NCBI RefSeq assembly: GCF_001514205.1
Contig: NZ_KQ948765.1
Span: 1,862 to 65,861, forward strand
Source of the DNA: Streptomyces griseoruber
GTDB taxonomy: Bacteria > Actinomycetota > Actinomycetes > Streptomycetales > Streptomycetaceae
Direction: 5' to 3'
Length of the DNA stretch: 64,000 nucleotides
Positions 17,116 to 24,943 of the stretch are shown piece by piece; position 1 is the first letter of the stretch, and the number at the start of each line of letters is the position of its first letter. The notes under the pieces were generated by a model. The model had not been told where the DNA came from. It was given only the letters and a program-made list of their open reading frames with translations, and ran no database searches. A program made the position numbers and the translations under genes.

Positions 17116-19361
17116 CGGCAGCGGGGACGAGCGCGGTGGCCCGGTGGCGCGACCGGGTCGCCGCGTCCGATCCCGGACTGCTGCGGCTGGCGGCGGGGCT
17201 GCGGACGGTGGCCGCGATCTCGCTCACGCTGGCCGTGCTCGCGCTGCTCGGAGCGGACGTCCAGCATCTGGTCGCGGGGGCCATCGCGGCGATGGTGGCC
17301 ACGTTCGCCATCCGGGAGAAGCAGCGGTCCCGGCAGGCGGTCACCCTGGCGCTGGGGCTGCCGACGGCGCTCGCCTCGGTGTCGGTGGCGGCGCTGCTGG
17401 GCACCCGGCAGGTGGCCGGTGACGTCTTCTTCGTGGTGCTCATCTTCTGCGCGGTGTACGGCCGCCGGTTCGGCGACCGCGGCACCACGCTGGGGCTGAT
17501 CGGCTTCCAGGTCTACTTCCTGGCCCTGTTCGTCGGCGTCACCACCGACGACCTGGCCGGGTTCTGCGGGGTGATCGCCGTCGCGTTCGCCTGCGGCGCG
17601 GCGGCCCGGTTCGTGCTGGTGCCGCAGACCCCGGCGGCGATCCTGGAGCGGCTGCGGCAGGCGTTCCGGGCCCGGCTGGCGCAGCTGCTCGACGCCCAGC
17701 TGGAGTTGCTGGACGCCGGTCCCGAGGACGTGGACAAGGCGCTGGAGCACGCCCGGGAGGGCACCGCGCGGCTGCACGAGACGGCCATGATGATCCAGGG
17801 CCGGCTGGAGGAGGGCACCTCGGACGAGGCGGTGGCCCGGCTGGTGCAGCGCCGGATCGCCGACGCGGAGATCACCGCCGAGCGGCTGGGCCTGCTGCTG
17901 CTGACGGCACGCGGTGCGGAGCGGGCCGACACCCTGACCATGCATCTGCCCGGGGCGCCCCTGCCGGAAAGCGGCCGGCTGCCGGTGCGGGACGAGGCGC
18001 TCGACACCCTGCGCCGGGATCTGACGGCGCTCCAGCTGCTGGTCCGGCAGCCCCTGGCGGACGGCGCGGGCACGGCACGGGTGCGCAACCGGCTGCTCGG
18101 GTACCGGGACGAGGAGAACCTGCCGGTGGCGTCGCCGGACGTGCAGGACGTGTTCCGCGGGCTGGGCGAGGCGGCGCGGGCGGTGCTGGGGCTGCGGATC
18201 GCGCTCGACGGGCCGCAGGACGAGTCGCAGGACAGTCCCGAGACCGCCCGCTCCCGGGAGGAGCTGGACGCGGAGGACGCGGCCATCGCCGCCGAGGAGG
18301 AGACACGGGAGACGGGGCTGCGCCGGCCGACCACCCGGGCCGCGGTGCAGGTCGCCGTCGGCTCGTCGCTGGCCATGGTCGGGGGCGAGCTGCTGTCCGC
18401 ACACCGGTGGTACTGGGCGGTGCTGACCTGCTGGATCGTGTTCCTCAACACCGCGTCCACCGGGGAGATCCTGGTCAAGGGCTCCCGCCGGCTGCTGGGG
18501 ACCGTGCTCGGGGTGGTCGCGGGCATCCTGCTCGCGGGGATCGTCGGGCATCACACCTGGACGGCGTTCGCGGTGGTGCTGCTCTGCGTGTTCGCGATGT
18601 TCTACACGGCGCCGCTGTCGTACACCCTGATGTCGTTCTTCGTCACGGCGGCGCTCGGGGTGCTGTACACGCTGCTGCACACCTACAGCCTGTCGGTGCT
18701 GGTCCTGCGGATCGAGGAGACGGCGCTCGGGGCGGCCTGCGGGGTGGCCGCGGCGGCGCTGGTGCTGCCGGTGCACACGGACCGCCGGACGAACGAGCTG
18801 CTGACGACCGTCCTGGACCGGCTGACCGATGTCACCTCGGCCGCGGTCGACCAGCTCAGCGGGGAGCCGCCGGCCGAGCTGCTGGACCTGGCCCGGGACC
18901 TGGACCAGGCGCTGGCGGACCTGCGGGCGGCCACCCAGCCGCTGACGCATCCGGTGACCCCGCTGCGGACCCGCCGGGACACCGCGCAGTACGTGGTCGC
19001 GCTGCTGGAGACCTGCGCCTACCACGCCCGGTCGCTGGCGGCGACCGCGGAGCTGCTGCCCACGCATCCCTCGATCGCGGCGGATCCCCGGCTGCGCGGG
19101 GCCGGTCGGCGGATCCTGCACAACATCGGCGCGATCGCCGCCCGGGTCGCCGGGGAGCCGGGCACGGCCGAGGTGCTCACCGGGCCGAGCATCGCCTCGC
19201 TGCTGAAACCGGGCGGGATCGGCACCCCCCGCTACGGCCGGGTCACCGACCGGGTGCTCCGGCATCTCCAGCGGCTGGACGAGGCGGTACTGGGGCTCGC
19301 CCGGCCGCTGGGAGTGCCGGTGACCCGGCCGCTGGGCGTGCCGGTCGCACGGCCGACGTGA
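17112..19361 (+). CDS. FUSC family membrane protein (putative aromatic-acid exporter type)
   Basis: A 749-residue inner-membrane protein with the two-half FUSC layout. Hydrophobic segments occupy about residues 20-175, followed by a long soluble helical part (180-395) ending in an acidic stretch (EELDAEDAAIAAEEE). A second hydrophobic block with AHRWYWAVLTCWIVFLNTAS, typical of FUSC_2, spans about 400-555, with a cytosolic helical tail after it. FUSC proteins export aromatic acids or related compounds, and the substrate here is unknown. The GTG overlaps the ndh stop (GTGA), so the pair is probably translated together. Confidence 0.85.
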   Translation: MTAAGTSAVARWRDRVAASDPGLLRLAAGLRTVAAISLTLAVLALLGADVQHLVAGAIAAMVATFAIREKQRSRQAVTLALGLPTALASVSVAALLGTRQVAGDVFFVVLIFCAVYGRRFGDRGTTLGLIGFQVYFLALFVGVTTDDLAGFCGVIAVAFACGAAARFVLVPQTPAAILERLRQAFRARLAQLLDAQLELLDAGPEDVDKALEHAREGTARLHETAMMIQGRLEEGTSDEAVARLVQRRIADAEITAERLGLLLLTARGAERADTLTMHLPGAPLPESGRLPVRDEALDTLRRDLTALQLLVRQPLADGAGTARVRNRLLGYRDEENLPVASPDVQDVFRGLGEAARAVLGLRIALDGPQDESQDSPETARSREELDAEDAAIAAEEETRETGLRRPTTRAAVQVAVGSSLAMVGGELLSAHRWYWAVLTCWIVFLNTASTGEILVKGSRRLLGTVLGVVAGILLAGIVGHHTWTAFAVVLLCVFAMFYTAPLSYTLMSFFVTAALGVLYTLLHTYSLSVLVLRIEETALGAACGVAAAALVLPVHTDRRTNELLTTVLDRLTDVTSAAVDQLSGEPPAELLDLARDLDQALADLRAATQPLTHPVTPLRTRRDTAQYVVALLETCAYHARSLAATAELLPTHPSIAADPRLRGAGRRILHNIGAIAARVAGEPGTAEVLTGPSIASLLKPGGIGTPRYGRVTDRVLRHLQRLDEAVLGLARPLGVPVTRPLGVPVARPT

Positions 19362-19406
19362 CGTCGCCGGCGCGGGTGGATGCCGGTCACGAGCGTGACG
19401 TGGCGG

Positions 19407-19838
19407 TCAGAAGTCGGCGGGCAGGTCGCTCGCGGCGGCGATACCGCGCAGTTGCTCGATGTCGTGCTGCCGTTGCCGGATGCAGCCGGCGATCTCGGCC
19501 AGGCGGGCCGGGTCCTCGGCGGTGACCGCGTCGGTGACCACCCGGACCGGGCCGGTGCCGTCCACCTGGATCTCGATCAGCTGATTGTCCAGTCGGCCGG
19601 TGAGGGCGGTGGCGATGACCAGGGCGGCCTCGTCGCGGATCTCCTGGGGCAGCTCGTCGCTGTCGTCCGGGTCCAGGGCGAAGTCGAGGCTCTCCGGTGG
19701 CTGTTCTTCGAGGGCGCGCAGCGCCGGGCCGACGATTCTCATCAGCAGCCGGTAGTCCTCGCTCTCCATGCGGAGGCGCAGAAGGTCGAGGTACATGTCG
19801 ACGGGTCGTGCGTCCGGCGGGAACTCGGATTCGTTCAT
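19407..19838 (-). CDS. Conserved hypothetical acidic protein
   Basis: A 143-residue protein that I do not recognise. It is acidic in the middle (ALDPDDSDELPQEIRDEAA), with helices at both ends and no signal peptide or membrane segment. The ATG at 19838 (MNESEFPPDARPVDMYLDLL) was chosen over the longer frame to 20051 because that extension overlaps the upstream gene and reads as its antisense shadow. It lies 28 bases downstream of the ANTAR-GAF gene on the same strand, after the sigma factor gene, so it may be part of that regulatory unit. Confidence 0.7.
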   Translation of the reverse strand: MNESEFPPDARPVDMYLDLLRLRMESEDYRLLMRIVGPALRALEEQPPESLDFALDPDDSDELPQEIRDEAALVIATALTGRLDNQLIEIQVDGTGPVRVVTDAVTAEDPARLAEIAGCIRQRQHDIEQLRGIAAASDLPADF

Positions 19839-19866
19839 GTGCTGCGGGTTCCCCGGCATCCGGGTG

Positions 19867-20718
19867 TCAGACCTCGCGCCGGCGGCCCAGGGCGTGCAGA
19901 TATTCCAGGGCGTCCGGCAGGACGGTGCGTTCGTGCCAGGCCAGCCAGCGGCCCGCCTCGGCGCCCAGGCCGCCCAGGGTCCTGAGCTGGGCGGTGCGCA
20001 GGGAGTCCAGCGGGCGGCCGGAGTGGGCCGAGACCATGCCGACGCAGGCACCGGAGGACGCGGTCAGGGGCACGCTGTGACAGGCCCTGCTGCCGGCGGC
20101 GAGGACGGCCTCGCGGGCGGGCTCGTTGAACACCGGGTCCCGCTCCACGTCCCGCACGGTCACCTGGGCGATGTCGCGGGCGGCCCTGGCGCAGGAGGTG
20201 CCCTCCTCGCCGACGTAGGCGAAGAAGTCGAGGAACTCCTCCGTCAGTCCGGTGTGCCGCTCCATGCGCAGCCGGCCGGTGGCCCGGTCGACGGTCTGCA
20301 CATTGCCCATGTCGGTGCCGACCACGTCGAGCGTCCGGCTGAGCACGGCGCCCAGGACCGCGCCCCGGCTGCGGCCGCCGGGCGGGTCCTGCCCCGCCAG
20401 GAGGCGCAGCGGCGGCTCGGGCCGGCGCACCCGCCGCGGGAACCACAGCGCCGTCCCCTCGTCCGGCCGGGGCGTGGTCACCAGGACCCCGGCGAGGGTG
20501 CGCAGCTTGACGTTGTACCGCTGCGAGGCGCGCCGCATCAGCGTGAACGCGCCGTCCGCGTCGGGCAGGGCGTACCGCTCCTGCAGCATGCCCTGGGCCT
20601 GCGAGATCAGCGGACGGGCGCGGCCCCGGGCCCGCAGCGCGCGCACCTCGGCGCGCAGCCGCAGCACCTCGTCGCGCTCCGGGTTCTCGTCCGCCGTGCC
20701 TGGTGCGGCCGCGGTCAT
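19867..20718 (-). CDS. GAF and ANTAR domain regulator
   Basis: A 283-residue protein. A coiled N-terminus (EVLRLRAEVRALRARGRARP) leads into an ANTAR-like segment (LISQAQGMLQERYALPDADGAFTLMRRASQ, residues 37-75). ANTAR domains bind RNA hairpins and cause antitermination. A GAF-type sensor follows (about 110-270, with EEFLDFFAYVGEEGTSCARA and SRACHSVPLTASSGACVGMVSAH). The usual order is GAF before ANTAR; here the ANTAR-like part comes first. The ATG at 20718 is clear. It lies 117 bases downstream of the sigma factor gene, same strand. RNA targets are unknown. Confidence 0.8.
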   Translation of the reverse strand: MTAAAPGTADENPERDEVLRLRAEVRALRARGRARPLISQAQGMLQERYALPDADGAFTLMRRASQRYNVKLRTLAGVLVTTPRPDEGTALWFPRRVRRPEPPLRLLAGQDPPGGRSRGAVLGAVLSRTLDVVGTDMGNVQTVDRATGRLRMERHTGLTEEFLDFFAYVGEEGTSCARAARDIAQVTVRDVERDPVFNEPAREAVLAAGSRACHSVPLTASSGACVGMVSAHSGRPLDSLRTAQLRTLGGLGAEAGRWLAWHERTVLPDALEYLHALGRRREV

Positions 20719-20835
20719 GGGATCTCCGTCCGGTCGCCGTCGGACAACCGCGCGGATGCGGCTGCTCCGGTACGCCTGCCCCGGCGGCGTCCGGGTACAC
20801 GTGCGGGGGTCCGGTGCGGGGTCCGGTGCGGGGGT

Positions 20836-21678
20836 TCAGGCCCCGTCGTCGGGGCGGCGCCGCCCCAGGGCCTCCTCGCGGACCCGCTCGCAGCTGCGGC
20901 TGATGAGCCGGGAGACGTGCATCTGGGAGATGCCGAGCCGGTCGGCGATCCGGCTCTGGGTCATGTCCTCGAAGAAGCGCATGTAGAGGATGGCGCGTTC
21001 GCGTTCGGGCAGGCTGCGCAGGCCCTGCCGGGCGGACTCGCGGTCGACGACGGTGTCGTACGAGGCGTCCGGGCCGCCCAGTGTGTCGGCGAGGCTGTAG
21101 CCCTCGTCGTCGGTGCGGAGTTCGGCGTCCAGCGAGAGGGTGCTGAAGCTGTCCAGGGCCTCCAGACCGGCGCCGACCTCGTCCTCGGTCAGGCCCGTGC
21201 GGGCGGCGAGGTCGGCGACCGAGGGCTCGGGCGAGCCCGGGCTCTGGGTGAGCTCGCGACGGGCGATCCGTACCTTGTTGCGCAGTTCCTGGACCCGGCG
21301 GGGGACGCGCAGCGCCCACATCCGGTCCCGGAAGTGCCGCTTGATCTCGCCGGTGATGGTGGGCACGGCATAGCTCTCGAAGGCGCCGCGCCCGGGGTCG
21401 AAGCGGTCGACGGCCTTCACCAGGCCGAGCGCGGCCACCTGCCGCAGGTCCTCGACGGCCTCGCCGCGGTCGCGGAACCGGCCGGCGATGCGGTGGGCCA
21501 TGGGCAGCCAGGCGGTGACGATCTCGTCGCGCACGGCGTCCCGTTCCGGTCCCTGCGCGAGACCGGTCAGCCGCGTGAACAGGCGGGCGGTGTCAGGGGC
21601 GTCGTCATGGGGCCGCCGGGTCCGCGCCGTGGATCGGGCGGATCCTGCGGGACGGCTGTTCGACAGGTCGGTGAGCAT
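20836..21678 (-). CDS. RNA polymerase sigma factor, SigB/SigF/SigG subfamily
   Basis: A 280-residue group-3 sigma factor. Region 2 is seen in VEDLRQVAALGLVKAVDRFDPGRGAFESYAVPTITGEIKRHFRD. Region 3 follows (VRIARRELTQ.. PSVADLAARTGLTEDEV). Region 4 is ERERAILYMRFFEDMTQSRIADRLGISQMHVSRLI. Streptomyces carries many such factors for osmotic and oxidative stress and development. The upstream neighbour at 21860 is an RsbW-like ATPase, the natural anti-sigma. The longer frame to 21924 was rejected because the conserved protein begins at about this ATG (MLTDLSNSRP). Confidence 0.92.
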   Translation of the reverse strand: MLTDLSNSRPAGSARSTARTRRPHDDAPDTARLFTRLTGLAQGPERDAVRDEIVTAWLPMAHRIAGRFRDRGEAVEDLRQVAALGLVKAVDRFDPGRGAFESYAVPTITGEIKRHFRDRMWALRVPRRVQELRNKVRIARRELTQSPGSPEPSVADLAARTGLTEDEVGAGLEALDSFSTLSLDAELRTDDEGYSLADTLGGPDASYDTVVDRESARQGLRSLPERERAILYMRFFEDMTQSRIADRLGISQMHVSRLISRSCERVREEALGRRRPDDGA

Positions 21679-21819
21679 GCTGAATCGACTCCTGAACGGT
21701 CGTCTCGGGGATTGACCACGGGAGGGCCGCCGTCGTCCGGGGCTCGAGGGAGCGGCCCGGAGCGGACATACCGCTCCCGTCGGCGCGCCTCCGGTCCGAA
21801 GCACGAACCTCCGTCTGCC

Positions 21820-21842
21820 CGGCGGCCGGAGGAACAAACTCC
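21820..21842 (-). promoter_or_regulatory. Possible SigB-type promoter
   Basis: On the minus strand GTTT is followed 15 bases later by GGGCAG, close to the SigB-family pattern GTTT-N14-16-GGGTAY but with two mismatches in the -10 element. It lies about 140 bases upstream of the sigma factor start, so autoregulation is possible. The match is weak. Confidence 0.3.
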
Positions 21843-21859
21843 GTTCGGGGGACGGCCTT

Positions 21860-22312
21860 TCAGTACACGGGGACCACGGCGGTGATGCGCTTGCCGCCGG
21901 AGGGCAGGCCGGACACCTGGACATCCCGGGCCAGCCGGCACACGATCGGCCAGCCCCGGCCGCCGGTGCGGGTCCGCCCGTGCCCGTCGAGCGGCCGGGC
22001 GACCACGGGCAGCCGGTCGCTGCGGTCGCTGACGGAGACCCGTACGGCGGGTCCGTCGAGGTCGACGTCGTAGGCGGTGACGCCGCCGCCGTGGAGGATG
22101 GCGTTGGTGGCGAGTTCCGAGGCGACGAGCAGGGCGTCGGAGAGGGCCTCCTCGTCGTACGGACGGCCGCCGCCCCCGCACCGCCCGGTCACCGCCCGCA
22201 GGACGGCCCGGCGGACGTCGCAGGGCCGGCAGGGACCCTCCCCCGGGTCCGGATCGGGCCCGCACGGTGCCTCGCGTGCGTCCGTGCGGTCGGTCGTTCC
22301 GTTGACACGCAT
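21860..22312 (-). CDS. ATP-binding anti-sigma factor, RsbW-like
   Basis: A 150-residue GHKL protein. VASELATNAILHGGGVTAYDVD is the N box, and VSVSDRSDRLPVV takes the place of the G1 box with reduced glycines. GRGWPIVCRLARDVQVSG is the G2 region. Such proteins hold a sigma factor inactive. The next gene downstream encodes a SigB-family factor, its probable client. The ATG at 22312 follows GGAGCGAAAGG closely. The N-terminal cysteines (EAPCGPDPDPGEGPCRPCDVRR) are unusual and could sense redox state, which is only an inference. Confidence 0.83.
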   Translation of the reverse strand: MRVNGTTDRTDAREAPCGPDPDPGEGPCRPCDVRRAVLRAVTGRCGGGGRPYDEEALSDALLVASELATNAILHGGGVTAYDVDLDGPAVRVSVSDRSDRLPVVARPLDGHGRTRTGGRGWPIVCRLARDVQVSGLPSGGKRITAVVPVY

Positions 22313-22512
22313 CCTTTCGCTCCCCTGGCCGTTTCCGTGCGGGTGGACGGGTGGGCGGGTTGACGGGTGGGCGGGTGGTCGGACCCAGGTCCTGTCGTCA
22401 CCTTCCCGTCGTCGCCCGAAGGGCTCCCTGTTCGGCTGGCCGCCCCGGCGGACTCCAAACATGCGGGGCGCCGGGAGTCGTCGGAGTGGCCCGCGGAGGG
22501 TACATATCAGTC

Positions 22513-22734
22513 ATGACCGATGTCGTGGACGCGGGTGAGCTGCTGCGCCGCATCCAGCGCGCGAGGGCCTGCGCGCGGGAGGAGCTGCGGAGCTGGCGGG
22601 CCCGCAGCGGTGAGCTGGAGCGGGACGATCCGGACGGGGCGCGCGAGGCGCGGGTGCGGGGTCTGGCGTACGAGGCGGTGCTCAGGATCCTGGACGAGAT
22701 CGTGACGCCGGGCCGGACCGGTGTGCGGCACTGA
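22513..22734 (+). CDS. Small helical hypothetical protein
   Basis: A 73-residue, highly charged and helical protein (ELLRRIQRARACAREELRSWRARSGELERDD). I do not recognise a family. The ATG at 22513 has GGAGGG 12 bases upstream, and the frame shows normal Streptomyces codon use. It is divergent from the anti-sigma gene. A Crp-like box and a strong terminator hairpin follow downstream. It could be a real small regulator or a short conserved hypothetical. Confidence 0.6.
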   Translation: MTDVVDAGELLRRIQRARACAREELRSWRARSGELERDDPDGAREARVRGLAYEAVLRILDEIVTPGRTGVRH

Positions 22735-22743
22735 GCGGGCGAA

Positions 22744-22757
22744 GTGAAACAGGTCAC
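22744..22757. promoter_or_regulatory. Crp-like binding site
   Basis: GTGAAACAGGTCAC matches the GTG-N6-GNCAC pattern that I recall being reported for Streptomyces Crp, and has GTGA/TCAC half sites six bases apart. It overlaps a perfect 12-base palindrome GGTCACGTGACC at 22752-22763. It lies about 40 bases upstream of the candidate small RNA and 257 bases upstream of a cNMP-binding protein gene. Confidence 0.5.
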
Positions 22758-22803
22758 GTGACCGGGTTCCGGGTACGCGAAATCCCGTTGGATGGTTTAC
22801 GGT

Positions 22804-22899
22804 TCACCCATAGGCGGTGAGCGAGGTCGAGCGTCTGTCTCCTTCGCACACCATCCTTGACGGCCCTGGCTGGCTTCCCCCGTCCAGCCAGGGCTTTTT
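22804..22899 (+). ncRNA. Candidate small RNA or attenuated leader
   Basis: Between 22734 and 23014 there is no gene, but the DNA is structured. TCACC/GGTGA (22804-22808 with 22816-22820) can form a hairpin. GGATGGT (22790-22796) pairs with ACCATCC (22850-22856) if transcription starts upstream. A perfect 11-bp terminator follows at 22863-22899. A TACGGT hexamer at 22798-22803 could serve as a -10 element, giving an RNA of about 90 nt. It could instead be a premature-termination leader for the cNMP-binding gene at 23014. No known RNA family was recognised. Confidence 0.45.
22863..22899 (+). terminator. Rho-independent terminator with U tract
   Basis: GCCCTGGCTGG (22863-22873) pairs perfectly with CCAGCCAGGGC (22884-22894) across a 10-base loop and is followed directly by five T. 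U-tract terminators are uncommon in this GC-rich window, so it stands out. It lies 115 bases upstream of the next start codon. Confidence 0.85.
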
Positions 22900-23013
22900 C
22901 CTGCCCTTCCGCCGAAAGTCGGCTCCGCCGAGGTGCCCGGCGGGCCGGCAGCGGCTGAAATGGGCTGTGGAGACAAGCACCGCGACCGATCGCCCGGCGA
23001 GGAGCACCGCGCC

Positions 23014-23469
23014 ATGACCAAAGCGACCAAACTGCTGACCGCCCTTCCCCCGCCCCAGCGCCGGAGTCTGATGGAGCTCGCCCGGGAGGTCTCCTTCCCG
23101 GAGGACGCCCGGATCTTCGAGGCGGGCGGCCGGGCCGACCGTTTCTGGGTCGTGCGCTCCGGCGCGGTCTCCCTCGTCCAGCAGGTGACCTCGGTGCAGC
23201 GGGTCACCGTCGCGAGCCTCGGCGCCGGTGATCTGCTCGGCTGGTCCTGGCTGTTCCCGCCGTACCAGTGGGACTTCGGCGCCGAGGCGTTCAGCCCGGT
23301 CCGCGCCTATGAGTTCGAGGCGCAGCCGGTGCTGAAGCTGTGCGAGGAGGATCCGGCGCTCGGGGTGACGCTGGTGCGGATCGTGGCCGAGATCCTCGCC
23401 CACCGGCTGGAGATGACCCGGGGCCGGCTGCTGGACCAGTACGGGACGCACCGGCACCGGTCGCTGTAG
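23014..23469 (+). CDS. Cyclic-nucleotide-binding domain protein lacking a DNA-binding domain
   Basis: A 151-residue protein that is essentially one Crp/Fnr-type cNMP-binding beta roll: EVSFPEDARIFEAGGRADRFWVVRSGAVSL, the hinge-like LGAGDLLGWSWLFPPYQW, and a C-terminal helix LVRIVAEILAHRLEMTRGRLLDQYG. Full Crp proteins are about 220 residues with a winged helix after this helix, and here it stops. It may sense a nucleotide or act by protein contact. ATG 23014 has GAGGAG 9 bases upstream. A terminator-like hairpin and a Crp-like box precede it. Confidence 0.85.
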   Translation: MTKATKLLTALPPPQRRSLMELAREVSFPEDARIFEAGGRADRFWVVRSGAVSLVQQVTSVQRVTVASLGAGDLLGWSWLFPPYQWDFGAEAFSPVRAYEFEAQPVLKLCEEDPALGVTLVRIVAEILAHRLEMTRGRLLDQYGTHRHRSL

Positions 23470-23512
23470 CCCGACGGGACGGTCGGCCGCGGCAGCCGCC
23501 GGGACGGGACCG

Positions 23513-24823
23513 TCAGACGCGGTAGCGGCGCAGCGCCGGTACCGCGGTGGCCAGGGCCAGCATCACGGCGACGACCAGCAAGCCGCCGCCCGCGACCGCC
23601 GCGCGCGGGCCGAAGGCGGCGCCCGCCGTGCCGTGCAGGACGTCGGCGAGCCGCGGTCCGCCCGCGACCACGACCGTGAAGACGCCCTGCATCCGGCCGC
23701 GCATCTCGTCGGTGGCGGCGGAGAGCAGGATCGCCCCGCGGAAGACCATGGAGACCATGTCGGCGACCCCGGCGGCGGCCAGGAACAGCACCGCGAGCCA
23801 CAGGCTGGTGCTCAGCCCGAACCCGGTGATCGCGGCGCCCCAGGCGACGACCGCGCCGATGACCATCCAGCCGTGCCGGCGGGCCCGCGAGAACGTCCCG
23901 GAGAACAGTCCGCCCAGCACCGCGCCGATGGGGATCGCCGCGAACAGCAGACCGAGCGCGAGCCCTTCGCCGTAGGAGGCGTACGTCCGGTCGGCGAGCT
24001 GCGGGAACAGGGCGCGGGGCATGCCGAAGACCATGGCGACGACATCGGCGAGGAAGGACAGCAGCAGGACCTTGTGCCGGGATATGTACCGGAAGCCCTC
24101 CGCGATCTCACGCACCCCGGCCCGCTTGGCCGCGGTGGTCGCGAGCGGCGGCAGCGCGGGCAGGCGGACGACGGCCCACAGGGTGACGGACAGGGCGAGG
24201 GCGTCGAGCAGATACAGCTCGGGCAGGCCGATCACGGGGATCAGCGCGCCCGCCAGCAGCGGGCCCGCGACCAGTCCGGTCTGCATGACCGTGGAGCCGA
24301 GGGCGTTGGCGGCGGCGAGCTCCCCGGCCGGGACCAGACGGGCGATCGAGGCGTTGCGGGCGGGCGCGTTGAGGCCGAAGAACGCCTGCTGGGCGGCGAG
24401 CAGCACCATCAGGACGGCCACCGAGTCCAGGCCCGAGACGGCCTGGAGCCAGAACAGCACCGAGGTGACGGCGATCCCGCTGTTGGTGATCAGCAGCAGT
24501 CTGCGCCGGTCCATGGTGTCGGCGACCGCGCCGCCCCACAGGGCGAACAGCACCATCGGCACCAGCCCGGCGAGGCTGGCGTAGCCGACCCAGGCGGAGG
24601 ACCCGGTGATGTCGTAGATCTGTTTGGGCACGGCGACGGCCGTCAGCTGGCTGCCGACGGCCGTGACGATGGTCGAGGACCACAGCCTGCGGTAGGCGGG
24701 ACGGCGCAGGGGGCGGGTGTCCATCGCCCAGCGGCGCCAGCCGCGCCGGGGTGCCTCCTCGGTACTCGGCCCGTCGTCGGTACCGGCCCCGGGTACCGTG
24801 CCGCTGCTCTCGCTGGTGTCCAC
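23513..24823 (-). CDS. MFS transporter (EntS-like exporter)
   Basis: A 436-residue major-facilitator protein with about 12 hydrophobic helices after a 45-residue soluble, Ser/Pro-rich N-terminus. The loop 2-3 motif GGAVADTMDRRRLLLITN is present near residue 98. The RPAYRRLWSSTIVTAVGSQLTAVAVPKQIYDITG start resembles enterobactin/multidrug exporters of the MFS_3 group. The substrate is unknown. The start at 24823 is GTG. An in-frame ATG 34 codons later (MDTRPLRRP) is an alternative. A 9-bp inverted repeat lies upstream. Confidence 0.87.
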   Translation of the reverse strand: MDTSESSGTVPGAGTDDGPSTEEAPRRGWRRWAMDTRPLRRPAYRRLWSSTIVTAVGSQLTAVAVPKQIYDITGSSAWVGYASLAGLVPMVLFALWGGAVADTMDRRRLLLITNSGIAVTSVLFWLQAVSGLDSVAVLMVLLAAQQAFFGLNAPARNASIARLVPAGELAAANALGSTVMQTGLVAGPLLAGALIPVIGLPELYLLDALALSVTLWAVVRLPALPPLATTAAKRAGVREIAEGFRYISRHKVLLLSFLADVVAMVFGMPRALFPQLADRTYASYGEGLALGLLFAAIPIGAVLGGLFSGTFSRARRHGWMVIGAVVAWGAAITGFGLSTSLWLAVLFLAAAGVADMVSMVFRGAILLSAATDEMRGRMQGVFTVVVAGGPRLADVLHGTAGAAFGPRAAVAGGGLLVVAVMLALATAVPALRRYRV

Positions 24824-24858
24824 GCGCGTCCTGGTTGCTCGTTACATCTTTCGGATCG

Positions 24859-24898
24859 AGGGCCACTATTCCAGCAGCACCTGTGGTGAAGTGGCCCT
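24859..24898. repeat. 9-bp inverted repeat between exporter genes
   Basis: AGGGCCACT (24859-24867) and AGTGGCCCT (24890-24898) are perfectly complementary with a 22-base loop, followed on the plus strand by TTT. It lies between the LysE-type gene end and the MFS start (both minus strand). It may end transcription after the LysE-type gene or serve as an operator for the MFS gene. Confidence 0.5.
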
Positions 24899-24943
24899 TT
24901 TGGACATGCAATCTCAGAGTGTGGAATATGTCGGCGTGCGGAG

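Noticed and set aside
22343..22380. Direct repeats GACGGGTGGGCGGG in the divergent region
   Set aside because: Two copies of low-complexity G-rich sequence; no symmetry or promoter element to support an operator.
22771..22776. SigB-type -10 element GGGTAC
   Set aside because: No GNNT or GTTT element lies 14-16 bases upstream.
22863..22899. Actinobacterial 6C RNA motif
   Set aside because: The terminator loop has five C in a row, and a second C-rich hairpin is missing.
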